From: Prevotellaceae bacterium | GTDB lineage: Bacteria; Bacteroidota; Bacteroidia; Bacteroidales; UBA932 | Length of the DNA: 20,455 bases | Assembly (NCBI GenBank): GCA_031284065.1 | Contig: JAITAP010000173.1 | Span: 1-20,455 of the forward strand | Direction: 5' to 3' | Shown here: positions 1-6,314 of the stretch, in pieces | Position numbering within the stretch: position 1 is the stretch's first letter | Layout of the letters: every line of letters starts with the position of its first letter | Program-made: the position numbers and the translations under genes | The notes under the pieces: model-generated | The model's input: the letters and a program-made list of their open reading frames with translations, nothing else | What the model was told of the DNA's origin: nothing | The model's database searches: none

Positions 1-138
1 CAATCGTTCACCATCACCAAGGAAGCTGTTGACGGCCTTGCGAAGTGGCTACTCAAGGTAATTTTTGTATATACCCCCATTGCAATAGCCGCGCTGGGCG
101 TGCTGCTGTTTCTCCTCTATCTACTGCATACTCCGTAA
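1..138 (+). CDS. C-terminal end of a membrane-anchored protein (possible DUF4349 family), partial
   Basis: The frame is open from the first base and stops at TAA 136-138, giving 45 residues of a gene that begins outside the window. The tail reads a short polar stretch (QSFTITKEAVDGLAKWLLK) and then one hydrophobic segment of about 25 residues, beginning VIFVYTPIAIAALGVL, ending in LLHTP. A single C-terminal membrane helix after a 'DGL.KWL' amphipathic stretch resembles the end of DUF4349 lipoproteins, but too little is present to assign the family. It does not look like a BatB tail. The stop codon lies at the point where recognisable HigB toxin sequence begins in another frame, which suggests a deletion junction between the two genes. 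Confidence 0.45.
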   Translation, partial: QSFTITKEAVDGLAKWLLKVIFVYTPIAIAALGVLLFLLYLLHTP

Positions 139-299
139 AATCATTGAATTACGAAGCATTGAAAGGTGATAATAAGGCGGGTATTTTTTCTATACGGGTA
201 AACAAGCAATATCGAATTGAGTTTACGGCAGCGAGCAATGGGGTTGAACCCGTCGTTACTGTTTGCAACATACTGTAGCTGTCAAATCACTATAAATAA
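126..299 (+). pseudogene. higB: HigB-like (RelE superfamily) toxin remnant, 5'-truncated and with an internal stop
   Basis: The frame read from about 126 gives SLNYEALKGD, then IFSIRVNKQYRIEF, then VCNIL, which is the C-terminal half of a HigB/plasmid-maintenance-killer toxin, a family of ribosome-dependent mRNA endonucleases. The N-terminal half is absent: upstream sequence is the end of another gene in a different frame. A TAG at 276-278 interrupts the frame, but the next codons still read LSNHYK and reach TAA at 297-299. Family members I recall end in forms like 'NI-E-LSNHYK', so the TAG most likely replaced a GAG. Two independent lesions make an active toxin very unlikely. The intact partner antitoxin starts seven bases after the TAA. 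Confidence 0.75.
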
Positions 300-305
300 A
301 GAATT

Positions 306-650
306 ATGATTACGCTGGAAGGGATTGCCCCCCGCATGATAGCAAACAATCTTGAACCGTCCGAACCGGTACATCCGGGAGAGCTGTTGAAAGAAGAAAT
401 TGAATACTGCGGCATATCGCAAAAGAAGCTTGCCGAACGTATGGGCATGTCATATACGGTGCTGAATGAAGTCCTTAATTGCAAACGCGCCGTAACAACC
501 GAATACGCCTTACTCTTTGAAGCCGCTTTGGGTATTGAAGCGGGCATGTGGATAAGGCTGCAAGCCGATTACAATATGCAAATCGTCAAACGCAATAAAT
601 CTTTTGCCCAACGCCTTGCAAACATTCGCAAGATTGCCGCCGCGCTGTGA
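306..650 (+). CDS. higA: HigA-family antitoxin, XRE-type helix-turn-helix
   Basis: This 114-residue protein is full length for the HigA/VapI 'addiction module antidote' family. It contains the family hallmark HPGELLKEEIEYCGISQKKL at about residues 25-44, and a helix-turn-helix around 36-57 (GISQKKLAERMGMSYTVLNE). The C-terminus (SFAQRLANIRKIAAAL) also matches Bacteroides-type HigA proteins as I know them. HigA proteins neutralise HigB by binding it and repress their own operon through the helix-turn-helix. The ATG at 306 is chosen because family members begin with a similar 'M.I.G..P.MIANNL' stretch; an internal ATG at 336 is less likely. With its toxin ruined, this gene may persist as a stand-alone DNA-binding regulator or as an anti-addiction gene. 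Confidence 0.88.
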   Translation: MITLEGIAPRMIANNLEPSEPVHPGELLKEEIEYCGISQKKLAERMGMSYTVLNEVLNCKRAVTTEYALLFEAALGIEAGMWIRLQADYNMQIVKRNKSFAQRLANIRKIAAAL

Positions 651-768
651 CAGCCGATTTAATTTCAGGCGAACAAGCTCGCGATAATGTGTTATCGGAG
701 CGTATATTCAGAGATACTATTACAAATATTCCGTGAATTTATTTACAACATACGAAATACGTAGAGTA

Positions 769-1575
769 ATGAAAAAATTAGAACAAACCTCAGCCATGCT
801 TCCTCAGCCGCCCACTTTGGGGGGATTGAGGGGGCTTTTTGCGCTACTTACGCTTTTTTGCTTTTCTTCCGCCTTGCTAGCCTTGCCGCCGGAGCGCAAG
901 GACGTTAGGGCGGGCAACAAGGCGTACAAAAATGGCGATTACGCTGCCGCCGAAATTGAGTATCGCCGCGCTTTGGACAAGGTTGCCGAAAGCGTCAACG
1001 CCAAGTTTAACCTGGGCAACGCGCTCTACAAGCAAACGGACTCCGCCGATATTCAGAGCGAGGGAGCCAAGCAGCAGGTGGAGCAAGCGCGCAAGCTGTA
1101 CGAAAACGTGGCGGAAGCCGGCGTGAGCGACAAGCAAAAGGCGGCGGCATACTACAATCAGGGCAATACCTACCTGCGGGAGCAAGATTTTCGGGCAGCT
1201 GTGGAAGCCTACAAAAAATCGCTTCGCCTCAACCCCGACGATATGGAGGCAAAGCAAAATCTGGTTTTCGCGCAGGCTATGAGCAACCAGCAACAGCAGC
1301 AACCACAGCCGCAGCAACAAAATCAAGACCAAAACAAAAACGACGAAAAGAACAAGGACGAGAATAAAGACCAGCAACAGCAGCAGCCACAACCACAACA
1401 GCAGGACAACAAAAATCAGCAGGATAAACAGCAGCAACAAGAGGAAAAAATCTCAAAGGAAGATGCACAGCGCATGTTGCAAGCGCTGGAGCAGCAGGAA
1501 AAAGAAACGCAGGAAAAGGTAAAAAAGGAAAAAGCGCAAAAAGCCAAGCAGCGCAACACGGACAAAAATTGGTAA
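769..1575 (+). CDS. batC: BatC, TPR protein of the aerotolerance (Bat) operon
   Basis: This 268-residue protein has an N-terminal hydrophobic export signal (FALLTLFCFSSALLAL, about residues 23-39). TPR-type repeats follow: GNKAYKNGDYAAAEIEYRRA at about 49-68 and the YYNQGNTYLREQDFRAAVEA region at about 128-147. The tail is rich in Gln, Asn and Lys, with charged coiled-coil-like sequence ending DKNW, as in BatC proteins that end in KDW. Bat proteins are envelope proteins linked to oxygen and stress tolerance in Bacteroides; TPR members are thought to scaffold the BatA/BatB VWA proteins. batD follows after 40 bases. I prefer ATG 769 over the in-frame GTG 733 because it gives the usual MKK signal start. 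The signal's n-region is unusually long and contains PQPPTLGGLRG, encoded by a repeat-like GC-rich stretch. Confidence 0.85.
   Translation: MKKLEQTSAMLPQPPTLGGLRGLFALLTLFCFSSALLALPPERKDVRAGNKAYKNGDYAAAEIEYRRALDKVAESVNAKFNLGNALYKQTDSADIQSEGAKQQVEQARKLYENVAEAGVSDKQKAAAYYNQGNTYLREQDFRAAVEAYKKSLRLNPDDMEAKQNLVFAQAMSNQQQQQPQPQQQNQDQNKNDEKNKDENKDQQQQQPQPQQQDNKNQQDKQQQQEEKISKEDAQRMLQALEQQEKETQEKVKKEKAQKAKQRNTDKNW
801..835 (+). repeat. GC-rich imperfect palindrome embedded in batC
   Basis: A C-rich half containing CCTCA and CCC is followed by ACTTT and then a G-rich half (GGGGGG, TGAGG), giving an imperfect inverted repeat. It encodes the odd PQPPTLGGLRG segment at the start of the BatC signal peptide. 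It resembles short dispersed GC-rich repeats seen in Bacteroidetes genomes, but one copy in a window cannot prove that. Confidence 0.35.
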
Positions 1576-1615
1576 TTTTACAAGGAATAACATAATTAAT
1601 ATTTGGTAAATAGCT

Positions 1616-3454
1616 ATGCTCAACAAAATTGCTATCGGTTTTAAAGCGACGTTTGCAGCGCTGATTGCCATGCTTTGCACGGCGCAAATTCGCGCTCAAA
1701 ACATACAGCTGGAAATACAGGCGCCGCGCGTGGTTACAGTTGGAGAAATGTTTCGCGTAGTCTTTGCAGCCAACGGCAAAGTGGATAACTTCATAGCGCC
1801 AAGCATGGAGGGATTTGTTGTAACCGCAGGGCCGGTGCAGGGAAGCAGCTCGCAGGTGCAGATTGCCGGCGGAAAGGTAACCCAAAGCGTAACCTACTCG
1901 TTCACCTACACGCTATACGCCGAAAAAGAGGGAAAGCTTACTATTGGGTCGGCAAAAGTAAAGGCAGGAAGCGAGGAGGCACAAACGCAGCCTTTCGCCA
2001 TAGAGTGCGTCAAGGGCGAAGCCCTACACGCAGCGCAGCAACAGCAGCAACAGCAAGGCGGCGGGCAAAAACCGGCTGTTGCAGGCGGCAGCGACGGCTC
2101 GCTCTACCTGGGGGTTGCGCTGAACAAAACAGAGGTGTACCGCGGCGAATGTATAGTTGCCTCCACAAAAATATACACGCGGGGTAACTCCATTCGCGGC
2201 TTTGAGAACGTAAAAAAGCCAACGTATAACGGCTTCTGGAGCCAAGATGTGGACGTTCCTCAAGAAATTAACTTTGCCCGCGAAAACGTAAGCGGAGTGG
2301 TGTACGACGCAGGCTTGCTGTGGAAGCAGCTACTCTTTCCGCAGCAGTCGGGCGAGCTGACCCTTTCGCCGAGCGAAATAGACGTGATAATACAGGTACG
2401 CACAAGGTCGCGCGACATGTTTGAGGATTTTTTTGGCGGAGGCTACCAAAATATTCGCAAACACCTGCAATCAAAAACAATAAAGGTAAAGGTAAAAGAC
2501 CTTCCCGGCGGAGCGCCCGCCTCATTTTCGGGGGCGGTGGGCAGCTTCAAAATCGAGTCTTCGCTCTCCAAGCAACAGCTGGTTGCCAACGACGCCACCA
2601 CGCTGACAATCCGCATATCGGGCAACGGGAACCTGAAGCTGATAAACCAGCCGAAGGTAGATTTACCCGTAGATTTTGAAATGTACGACACCAAAACCAC
2701 CGACGCCATCAAAAATTCGGACGCGGGGGCAAGCGGCTACCGGCAGTTTGAAATACCGCTCATTCCCCGCAGCGCAGGCGAGTTTACCATTCCCCCCATC
2801 GAGTTCTCCTACTTTAACCCCGCCACCGGAAAGTACGCTACGCTGTACACTAAAGAGCAAGCCATATCGGTGGAAAAAGATACCAAATCGCAGCAAACCT
2901 ACAGCTCGTCGGAGGGACGCAGGGAAGGCATAAAGTTTTTGGGAAAAGATATACGCTTTATCAAAACCGGCGAAGCGCTCGCGCGGCAGAACAAGCTGTT
3001 TTTTGGCTCTCCCTCATTCTACCTGCTCTACATTGCCCTGCTCGCGATATTCGCCGCGCTATACGCATGGCTGAAAAAGCACAGGAAAAACAGCCAAAAT
3101 GTGGTGCTGATGCGCAACAGAAAGGCGAACAAAGCGGCGAAGAAACGCCTGAGAAATTCGGCGCAGCTGCTCAAAATGGGTAACGCGCAAGGCTTCTACG
3201 ACGAGCTGCTGCGCGCCATGTGGGGCTACCTGAGCGACAAGCTGAACATTCCGGTAGCCGAGCTTTCGCGCGAAAGCGCACGCGAGGCATTTGCCGAGCG
3301 CAGCATTGAAGAACCGTACATCGAAACATTCCTTAGCGTAATAGACGAGTGCGAATTTGCCCGGTATGCCCCGAGCAGCGGCCGCAAGGAGATGGCGCAG
3401 CTGTACCGCGACGCCGCCGGCGTTATCAGCAAGCTGGAGCAAAGGGTGAGGTGA
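1616..3454 (+). CDS. batD: BatD, membrane-anchored aerotolerance protein
   Basis: This 612-residue protein is the expected size and layout for BatD. It has a signal peptide ending near IRAQ (about residue 28), then a long periplasmic region of beta-sandwich-type repeats with family patterns such as VTVGEMFRVVF, VTQSVTYSFTYTLYAEKEGKLTIGSAKV (pattern split around 90-117) and RQFEIPLIPRSAGEFTIPPI. One membrane helix sits at about 466-486 (FYLLYIALLAIFAALYAWL), and the roughly 120-residue cytoplasmic tail is rich in charged helices (DELLRAMWGYLSDKL). A Gln run (seven Q) interrupts the ectodomain near 141-147. In Bacteroidetes BatD acts with BatA-C and BatE at the inner membrane in oxidative stress tolerance; the biochemical role is not settled. 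It follows batC closely and was probably co-transcribed with batE before toxin-antitoxin genes came between them. Confidence 0.88.
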   Translation: MLNKIAIGFKATFAALIAMLCTAQIRAQNIQLEIQAPRVVTVGEMFRVVFAANGKVDNFIAPSMEGFVVTAGPVQGSSSQVQIAGGKVTQSVTYSFTYTLYAEKEGKLTIGSAKVKAGSEEAQTQPFAIECVKGEALHAAQQQQQQQGGGQKPAVAGGSDGSLYLGVALNKTEVYRGECIVASTKIYTRGNSIRGFENVKKPTYNGFWSQDVDVPQEINFARENVSGVVYDAGLLWKQLLFPQQSGELTLSPSEIDVIIQVRTRSRDMFEDFFGGGYQNIRKHLQSKTIKVKVKDLPGGAPASFSGAVGSFKIESSLSKQQLVANDATTLTIRISGNGNLKLINQPKVDLPVDFEMYDTKTTDAIKNSDAGASGYRQFEIPLIPRSAGEFTIPPIEFSYFNPATGKYATLYTKEQAISVEKDTKSQQTYSSSEGRREGIKFLGKDIRFIKTGEALARQNKLFFGSPSFYLLYIALLAIFAALYAWLKKHRKNSQNVVLMRNRKANKAAKKRLRNSAQLLKMGNAQGFYDELLRAMWGYLSDKLNIPVAELSRESAREAFAERSIEEPYIETFLSVIDECEFARYAPSSGRKEMAQLYRDAAGVISKLEQRVR

Positions 3455-3509
3455 AAGATAAGAGTTAAAAACTAAAAATAACGAACGTAAAAAAACGAGT
3501 TGGAGATTA

Positions 3510-3830
3510 TGCAAGTGTCCGGAAGCTAAGAGAAATATACTGCTTGAATACCTTGCTCAAATCAACTATGAGCTTATTGAAATCAACGAAAACACATTGA
3601 GAGTGGCAGGGCAGTTTGTCAACTTAGGAATTTTACAGCAAAAAAGTTTTGATGATTGCCAACACATTGCAGCGGCCATAGTGAGCGAGTGCGATATTAT
3701 TATTTCGTGGAATTTTAAGCACATTGTAAACCATAGAACCATGATGGGCGTAAAAACCATTACCGCGTTAGAAGGCTTTAACGATGTTTTAATTTACGCG
3801 CCATCAATACTTACAGGAGGAATAGAATGA
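3510..3830 (+). pseudogene. PIN-domain toxin remnant (VapC-like), N-terminus missing
   Basis: An open frame begins after a TAA at 3459-3461 and ends at TGA 3828-3830, but it has no usable start before GTG-type codons deep inside. Similarity to PIN-domain proteins starts abruptly at about 3510 (CPEAKRNILLEYLAQ). It continues through SFDDCQHIAAAIVSECDIII and SWNFKHIVN, the usual core of this family, carrying the later acidic residues. The first 40-50 residues, including the first catalytic Asp, are absent. PIN toxins are ribonucleases with a metal-binding acidic cluster, so the remnant should be inactive. It overlaps the next gene by four bases (ATGA), the usual toxin-antitoxin coupling. The stretch is visibly more A+T rich than batD and batE around it, consistent with insertion. 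Confidence 0.72.
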
Positions 3831-4033
3831 TACATAATATTTCCAAACCGTCTATCAGTGAAAATTTCACCATTGACGATATTCATAGCTTAAGAGAATG
3901 GAATTATGAATGTTTGAAAGATGCAACAATGGAGGAGCGTTTTGCGGTTATTCATCGTCGCGCGCAATTAAGCCTCCGGCGCATCGAAGATATTCGTAAA
4001 AAGACCACACAACTCGGCGGTATTGACGCATAA
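3827..4033 (+). CDS. small putative antitoxin, partner of the PIN-domain remnant
   Basis: This 68-residue protein starts at an ATG that overlaps the stop of the PIN remnant (ATGA at 3827-3830). The sequence (SISENFTIDDIHSLREWNYE, then RRAQLSLRRIEDIRKKT) is helical and charged. It resembles the small proteins encoded next to PIN-domain genes in Bacteroidetes, where the 'FTIDDIH..RE.NYE' pattern recurs. No DNA-binding motif is evident. The likely role is wrapping the PIN active site, but no function can be shown here because the toxin is broken. A purely vestigial gene is possible, although the reading frame is intact from start to stop. Confidence 0.65.
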   Translation: MIHNISKPSISENFTIDDIHSLREWNYECLKDATMEERFAVIHRRAQLSLRRIEDIRKKTTQLGGIDA

Positions 4034-4071
4034 ATTGTTAAAAATATATAAAGAAATATAAAGAAAATATC

Positions 4072-4833
4072 ATGAGTACAATTAAAAAAATAGCATCCGC
4101 ACTTTGCGTAGCAGCGTTGCCGTTGCTTGCCTGTGCGCAGGCTGACACGGCGTGGCAAAAGGCAAATGCCCTGTACGCCGAAGGCAAGTACGCCGAAGCC
4201 TCCGAAGCATACTTGCAGCTTGAGGAAAGCGGCAAGGTCAACTCGGCGCTGTTTTACAACGCGGGGAATACGTTCTACAAGCAGGGCGAAATAGCGAAAG
4301 CCATACTCTACTACGAGCGGGCGCTCCGGCTTACCCCCGACGACGAAGATATTCGCTACAACCTTGAACTCGCCAACCTGCAAATAGTGGACAAAATAGA
4401 GCCGATACCGCAATTCTTCGTCGTAACATGGATACAGTCGTTCTGCAACATTTTTGACGTTGACACGTGGAGTATTGTCGGCATTTCGCTTTTTGCCGCC
4501 GCGCTGATGCTAACGCTCATTGTGCTGTTCGGCCGCACGCCGCGCCGCAAAAAAGTGTCGTTTGCCTTTGCCGTTGCCTGCCTGAGCATGTCGCTTGTTG
4601 CCACCTGCGTTGCCATGCGCGAAAAACGAAACCTCAGCAGCCATACCGAAGCCATCGTGTACGCTCCGGTAACCTCCGTAAAGGCCTCGCCCGACGCGGG
4701 AGGCGTTGATTTGTTTGTGCTGCACGAGGGAACGAAAGTGGAGCTGCTGGAAACCATCGGCAGCTGGGAAAAAGTCAAAACCGCCGACGGCAATCAAGGC
4801 TGGCTGCCTGCAACCGCTATAGAAAACATCTGA
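4072..4833 (+). CDS. batE: BatE, TPR and SH3-domain membrane protein of the Bat operon
   Basis: This 253-residue protein has a signal peptide (ALCVAALPLLACAQA), with Cys21 in a lipobox-like position. Two TPR motifs follow at about 26-95 (ALYAEGKYAEASEAYLQL; AILYYERALRLTPDDEDIRY). Then come two membrane helices at about 133-154 and 162-182, and a C-terminal bacterial SH3 domain at about 190-253 containing VKASPDAGGVDLFVLHEG, VELLETIGSWEKV and GWLPATAIENI. This order of parts is diagnostic for BatE. It would sit in the inner membrane and act with BatC and BatD. It is separated from batD by 617 bases holding the PIN remnant and its partner, so whether it is still transcribed with batCD is uncertain. 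No promoter is obvious in the A+T-rich 38 bases before it. Confidence 0.87.
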   Translation: MSTIKKIASALCVAALPLLACAQADTAWQKANALYAEGKYAEASEAYLQLEESGKVNSALFYNAGNTFYKQGEIAKAILYYERALRLTPDDEDIRYNLELANLQIVDKIEPIPQFFVVTWIQSFCNIFDVDTWSIVGISLFAAALMLTLIVLFGRTPRRKKVSFAFAVACLSMSLVATCVAMREKRNLSSHTEAIVYAPVTSVKASPDAGGVDLFVLHEGTKVELLETIGSWEKVKTADGNQGWLPATAIENI

Positions 4834-4854
4834 ACTATACGGCGTTAGAAAGAA

Positions 4855-4905
4855 TTGCACTGTCGCAGTGCAAAAAAATAAAAAAATTGCACTGTTGCAG
4901 TGCAA
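4855..4905. repeat. left palindrome pair bounding the ATPase gene
   Basis: There are two perfect palindromes, each TTGCACTG-N3-CAGTGCAA: 4855-4873 (spacer TCG) and 4887-4905 (spacer TTG), separated by an A-rich 13-base spacer. The second is extended by A6/T6 to 14-bp arms (4881-4894 and 4898-4911). The inner copy lies directly upstream of a -7-like box, so it could also be an operator. Confidence 0.92.
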
Positions 4906-4912
4906 TTTTTTG

Positions 4913-4920
4913 TATCTTTA
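4913..4920 (+). promoter_or_regulatory. Bacteroides-type -7 box for the ATPase gene
   Basis: TATCTTTA matches the TAnnTTTG consensus at seven of eight positions and lies 21 bases before the ATG at 4942. TTG triplets at 4887 and 4895 belong to the palindrome; their spacing (23 and 15 bases) is not ideal for a -33 element. A protein bound to the palindrome would overlap this promoter. Confidence 0.5.
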
Positions 4921-4941
4921 CATTTTCAAAATATTTGGAAC

Positions 4942-6111
4942 ATGGAAAAATTATTGGAATACTACCACCAAGTGTTGAGAGATGTAAATGTTGACTTTCA
5001 GCGTTATATTTACTCCAATATCAACTGGAACAACCGTATGCTCGGCATTACCGGAGCGCGTGGCGTTGGCAAAACGACGCTGATTTTGCAGCACATCAAA
5101 AAGGAACTCAACGCTGACCAAACGCTCTACGTTACCGCCGAAGACCTCTACTTTGCCGACCACAAGCTGCTGGATTTGGCAGAGGTGTTCGTAAAAAGGG
5201 GAGGAAAACAGCTGTTTGTAGATGAAGTTCACAAATACAAGGGCTGGTCGCAAGAATTGAAGCTGATTTACGACTATTTTCCAACGCTGAAAGTTGCTTT
5301 TACCGGTTCGTCTATTCTTGACATTAACAAGGGGGCAGCCGATTTGAGCCGCCGCGCGGTAATGTACAAAATGAAAGGCTTGTCGTTTCGCGAATACTTA
5401 AAAATGTTTCACGGAATTGAGGCGCAAACGTTCAGCTTGCAGCAAATTGTCGAACACAAGCCAACAATTCCCGAGCTCGAGCACCCGCTTCCCTTGTTTG
5501 AAGACTACCTGCGGCGTGGCTACTACCCGTTTGCTACCGATAGCGATTTTGCCATCCGCGTGCGGCAGATTGTGGGCAAGACGCTGGAAATTGATATTCC
5601 GCAATACGCCGCTATGAATGTTGCTACAGGCAGAAAGCTGAAGCAGCTGATGATACTGATAGCCAAAAGCGTGCCTTTCAAAATTAACTTCAGCAAAGTT
5701 TCTGTCGCGCTGGGCGTAAGCCGCAACAACATTGCCGACTATTGCCTGTTTATTGAAGAAGCGGGGCTGATTGCCCAGCTGCGAGACGCGGCGGATGGCA
5801 TGCGCGGGTTGCGCAAGGTAAACAAAATCTACCTCGAAAACACCAATCTGCTATATGCGCTTTCCGACGAACAGCCCAACATTGGCAACGTTAGAGAAAC
5901 TTTCTTTTTCAATCAAACAGCCGAAAAATACGAAACATTTGCCTCACACATTTCCGACTTTGAAATTGAGGGAATGACATTTGAGGTAGGAGGTAAAAAC
6001 AAGGAGCAAAAGCAGCTACAGGGCGTAGAAAATGGTTTTGTGGTGAAGGATAACATTGAAGTTGGCTACGCCAACGTAATTCCTTTATGGCATTTTGGAT
6101 TAACATATTAA
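4942..6111 (+). CDS. AAA+ ATPase of the AAA_14/DUF4143 type
   Basis: This 389-residue protein has Walker A GARGVGKTT at about residues 38-46 and Walker B LFVDEVHK near 91-98. A sensor-like TGSS follows (AFTGSSILDINKG), then SFREYLKM, a family signature. The C-terminal half contains a winged-helix-like section (FSKVSVALGVSRNNIADYCLFIEEAGLI, given by its parts) and a degenerate nuclease-like end with FEVGGKNK. This is the COG1373 family (AAA_14 plus DUF4143), common in multiple copies in Bacteroidetes and of unknown cellular role. ATG 4942 is chosen over the in-frame GTG at 4900, which lies inside the palindrome and upstream of the -7 box. The gene is alone between two palindrome pairs and is unrelated to batE or trpA, so it reads as an insert. 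Confidence 0.88.
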   Translation: MEKLLEYYHQVLRDVNVDFQRYIYSNINWNNRMLGITGARGVGKTTLILQHIKKELNADQTLYVTAEDLYFADHKLLDLAEVFVKRGGKQLFVDEVHKYKGWSQELKLIYDYFPTLKVAFTGSSILDINKGAADLSRRAVMYKMKGLSFREYLKMFHGIEAQTFSLQQIVEHKPTIPELEHPLPLFEDYLRRGYYPFATDSDFAIRVRQIVGKTLEIDIPQYAAMNVATGRKLKQLMILIAKSVPFKINFSKVSVALGVSRNNIADYCLFIEEAGLIAQLRDAADGMRGLRKVNKIYLENTNLLYALSDEQPNIGNVRETFFFNQTAEKYETFASHISDFEIEGMTFEVGGKNKEQKQLQGVENGFVVKDNIEVGYANVIPLWHFGLTY

Positions 6112-6132
6112 AAATCATCAATTTAATAACAA

Positions 6133-6183
6133 CTGCACTGAAACAGTGCAATTATTCCGATTTTTTGCACTATTACAGTGCAA
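6133..6183. repeat. right palindrome pair bounding the ATPase gene
   Basis: There are two palindromes of the same family. 6134-6150 is TGCACTG-AAA-CAGTGCA (7-bp arms). 6161-6187 has 11-bp arms (TTTTTTGCACT and AGTGCAAAAAA) around ATTAC. Counted as 19-base units (6133-6151 and 6165-6183), they are separated by exactly 13 bases, as in the left pair. The reverse complement of this block matches the left block at about 41 of 51 positions, against about 34 in direct orientation, so they behave as inverted ends. Confidence 0.88.
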
Positions 6184-6278
6184 AAAATCTCAAAAGCGTG
6201 TAAGTTAATATAAATCAATGCGTTGATGAGGTAAAAATATTTTGCAAATATGTTGATAGCTTAAAAATATAATCGCTA

Positions 6279-6304
6279 TTGTCCGGTAAAAAACTTTACC
6301 TTTG
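6279..6304 (+). promoter_or_regulatory. Bacteroides-type promoter of trpA
   Basis: TACCTTTG at 6297-6304 is a perfect match to the -7 consensus TAnnTTTG. A TTG at 6279-6281 may serve as the -33 element, although the 15-base gap is shorter than usual. Transcription would start near 6310-6315, giving a leader of about 50 bases. This shows that trpA is transcribed on its own. Confidence 0.72.
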
Positions 6305-6314
6305 CAGCGGATTA

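Larger units (their letters stand above)
4855..6183. other. candidate cassette: ATPase gene between inverted palindrome pairs
   Basis: The 1329-bp unit consists of a 51-bp left end, a promoter-like box, a single ATPase gene and a 51-bp right end. It lies between batE and trpA. No transposase, integrase or clear target-site duplication is visible: the bases outside the ends are AGAA on the left and AAAA on the right. It could be a mobile unit moved in trans, or a gene with paired operators at both ends. Confidence 0.4.

Noticed and set aside
647..736. Short GTG-started frame overlapping the higA stop (29 codons)
   Set aside because: GTGA overlap is present, but the peptide is too short and unrecognisable to call.
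733..768. GTG start for batC 12 codons upstream
   Set aside because: The added residues MNLFTTYEIRRV do not fit a signal peptide start; the ATG at 769 begins MKK as is usual.
877..1440. 187-codon Leu/Val-rich minus-strand frame opposite batC
   Set aside because: Its leucine runs mirror the CAG/CAA glutamine codons of batC; it has no start context or family features.
1288..1440. CAG/CAA triplet tract in batC as a phase-variation site
   Set aside because: Triplet changes keep the frame, and Q/N-rich tails are normal for BatC; it is codon-level low complexity and not a switch.
4900..4941. GTG start for the ATPase 14 codons upstream
   Set aside because: The GTG lies inside the palindrome and upstream of the -7 box, so it would not be transcribed from that promoter.
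6014..6028. Similarity between GCTACAGGGCGTAG in the ATPase gene and the hairpin after trpA (7163-7177)
   Set aside because: The coding copy is explained by the protein sequence and lacks the full stem; the match is short enough to be chance.
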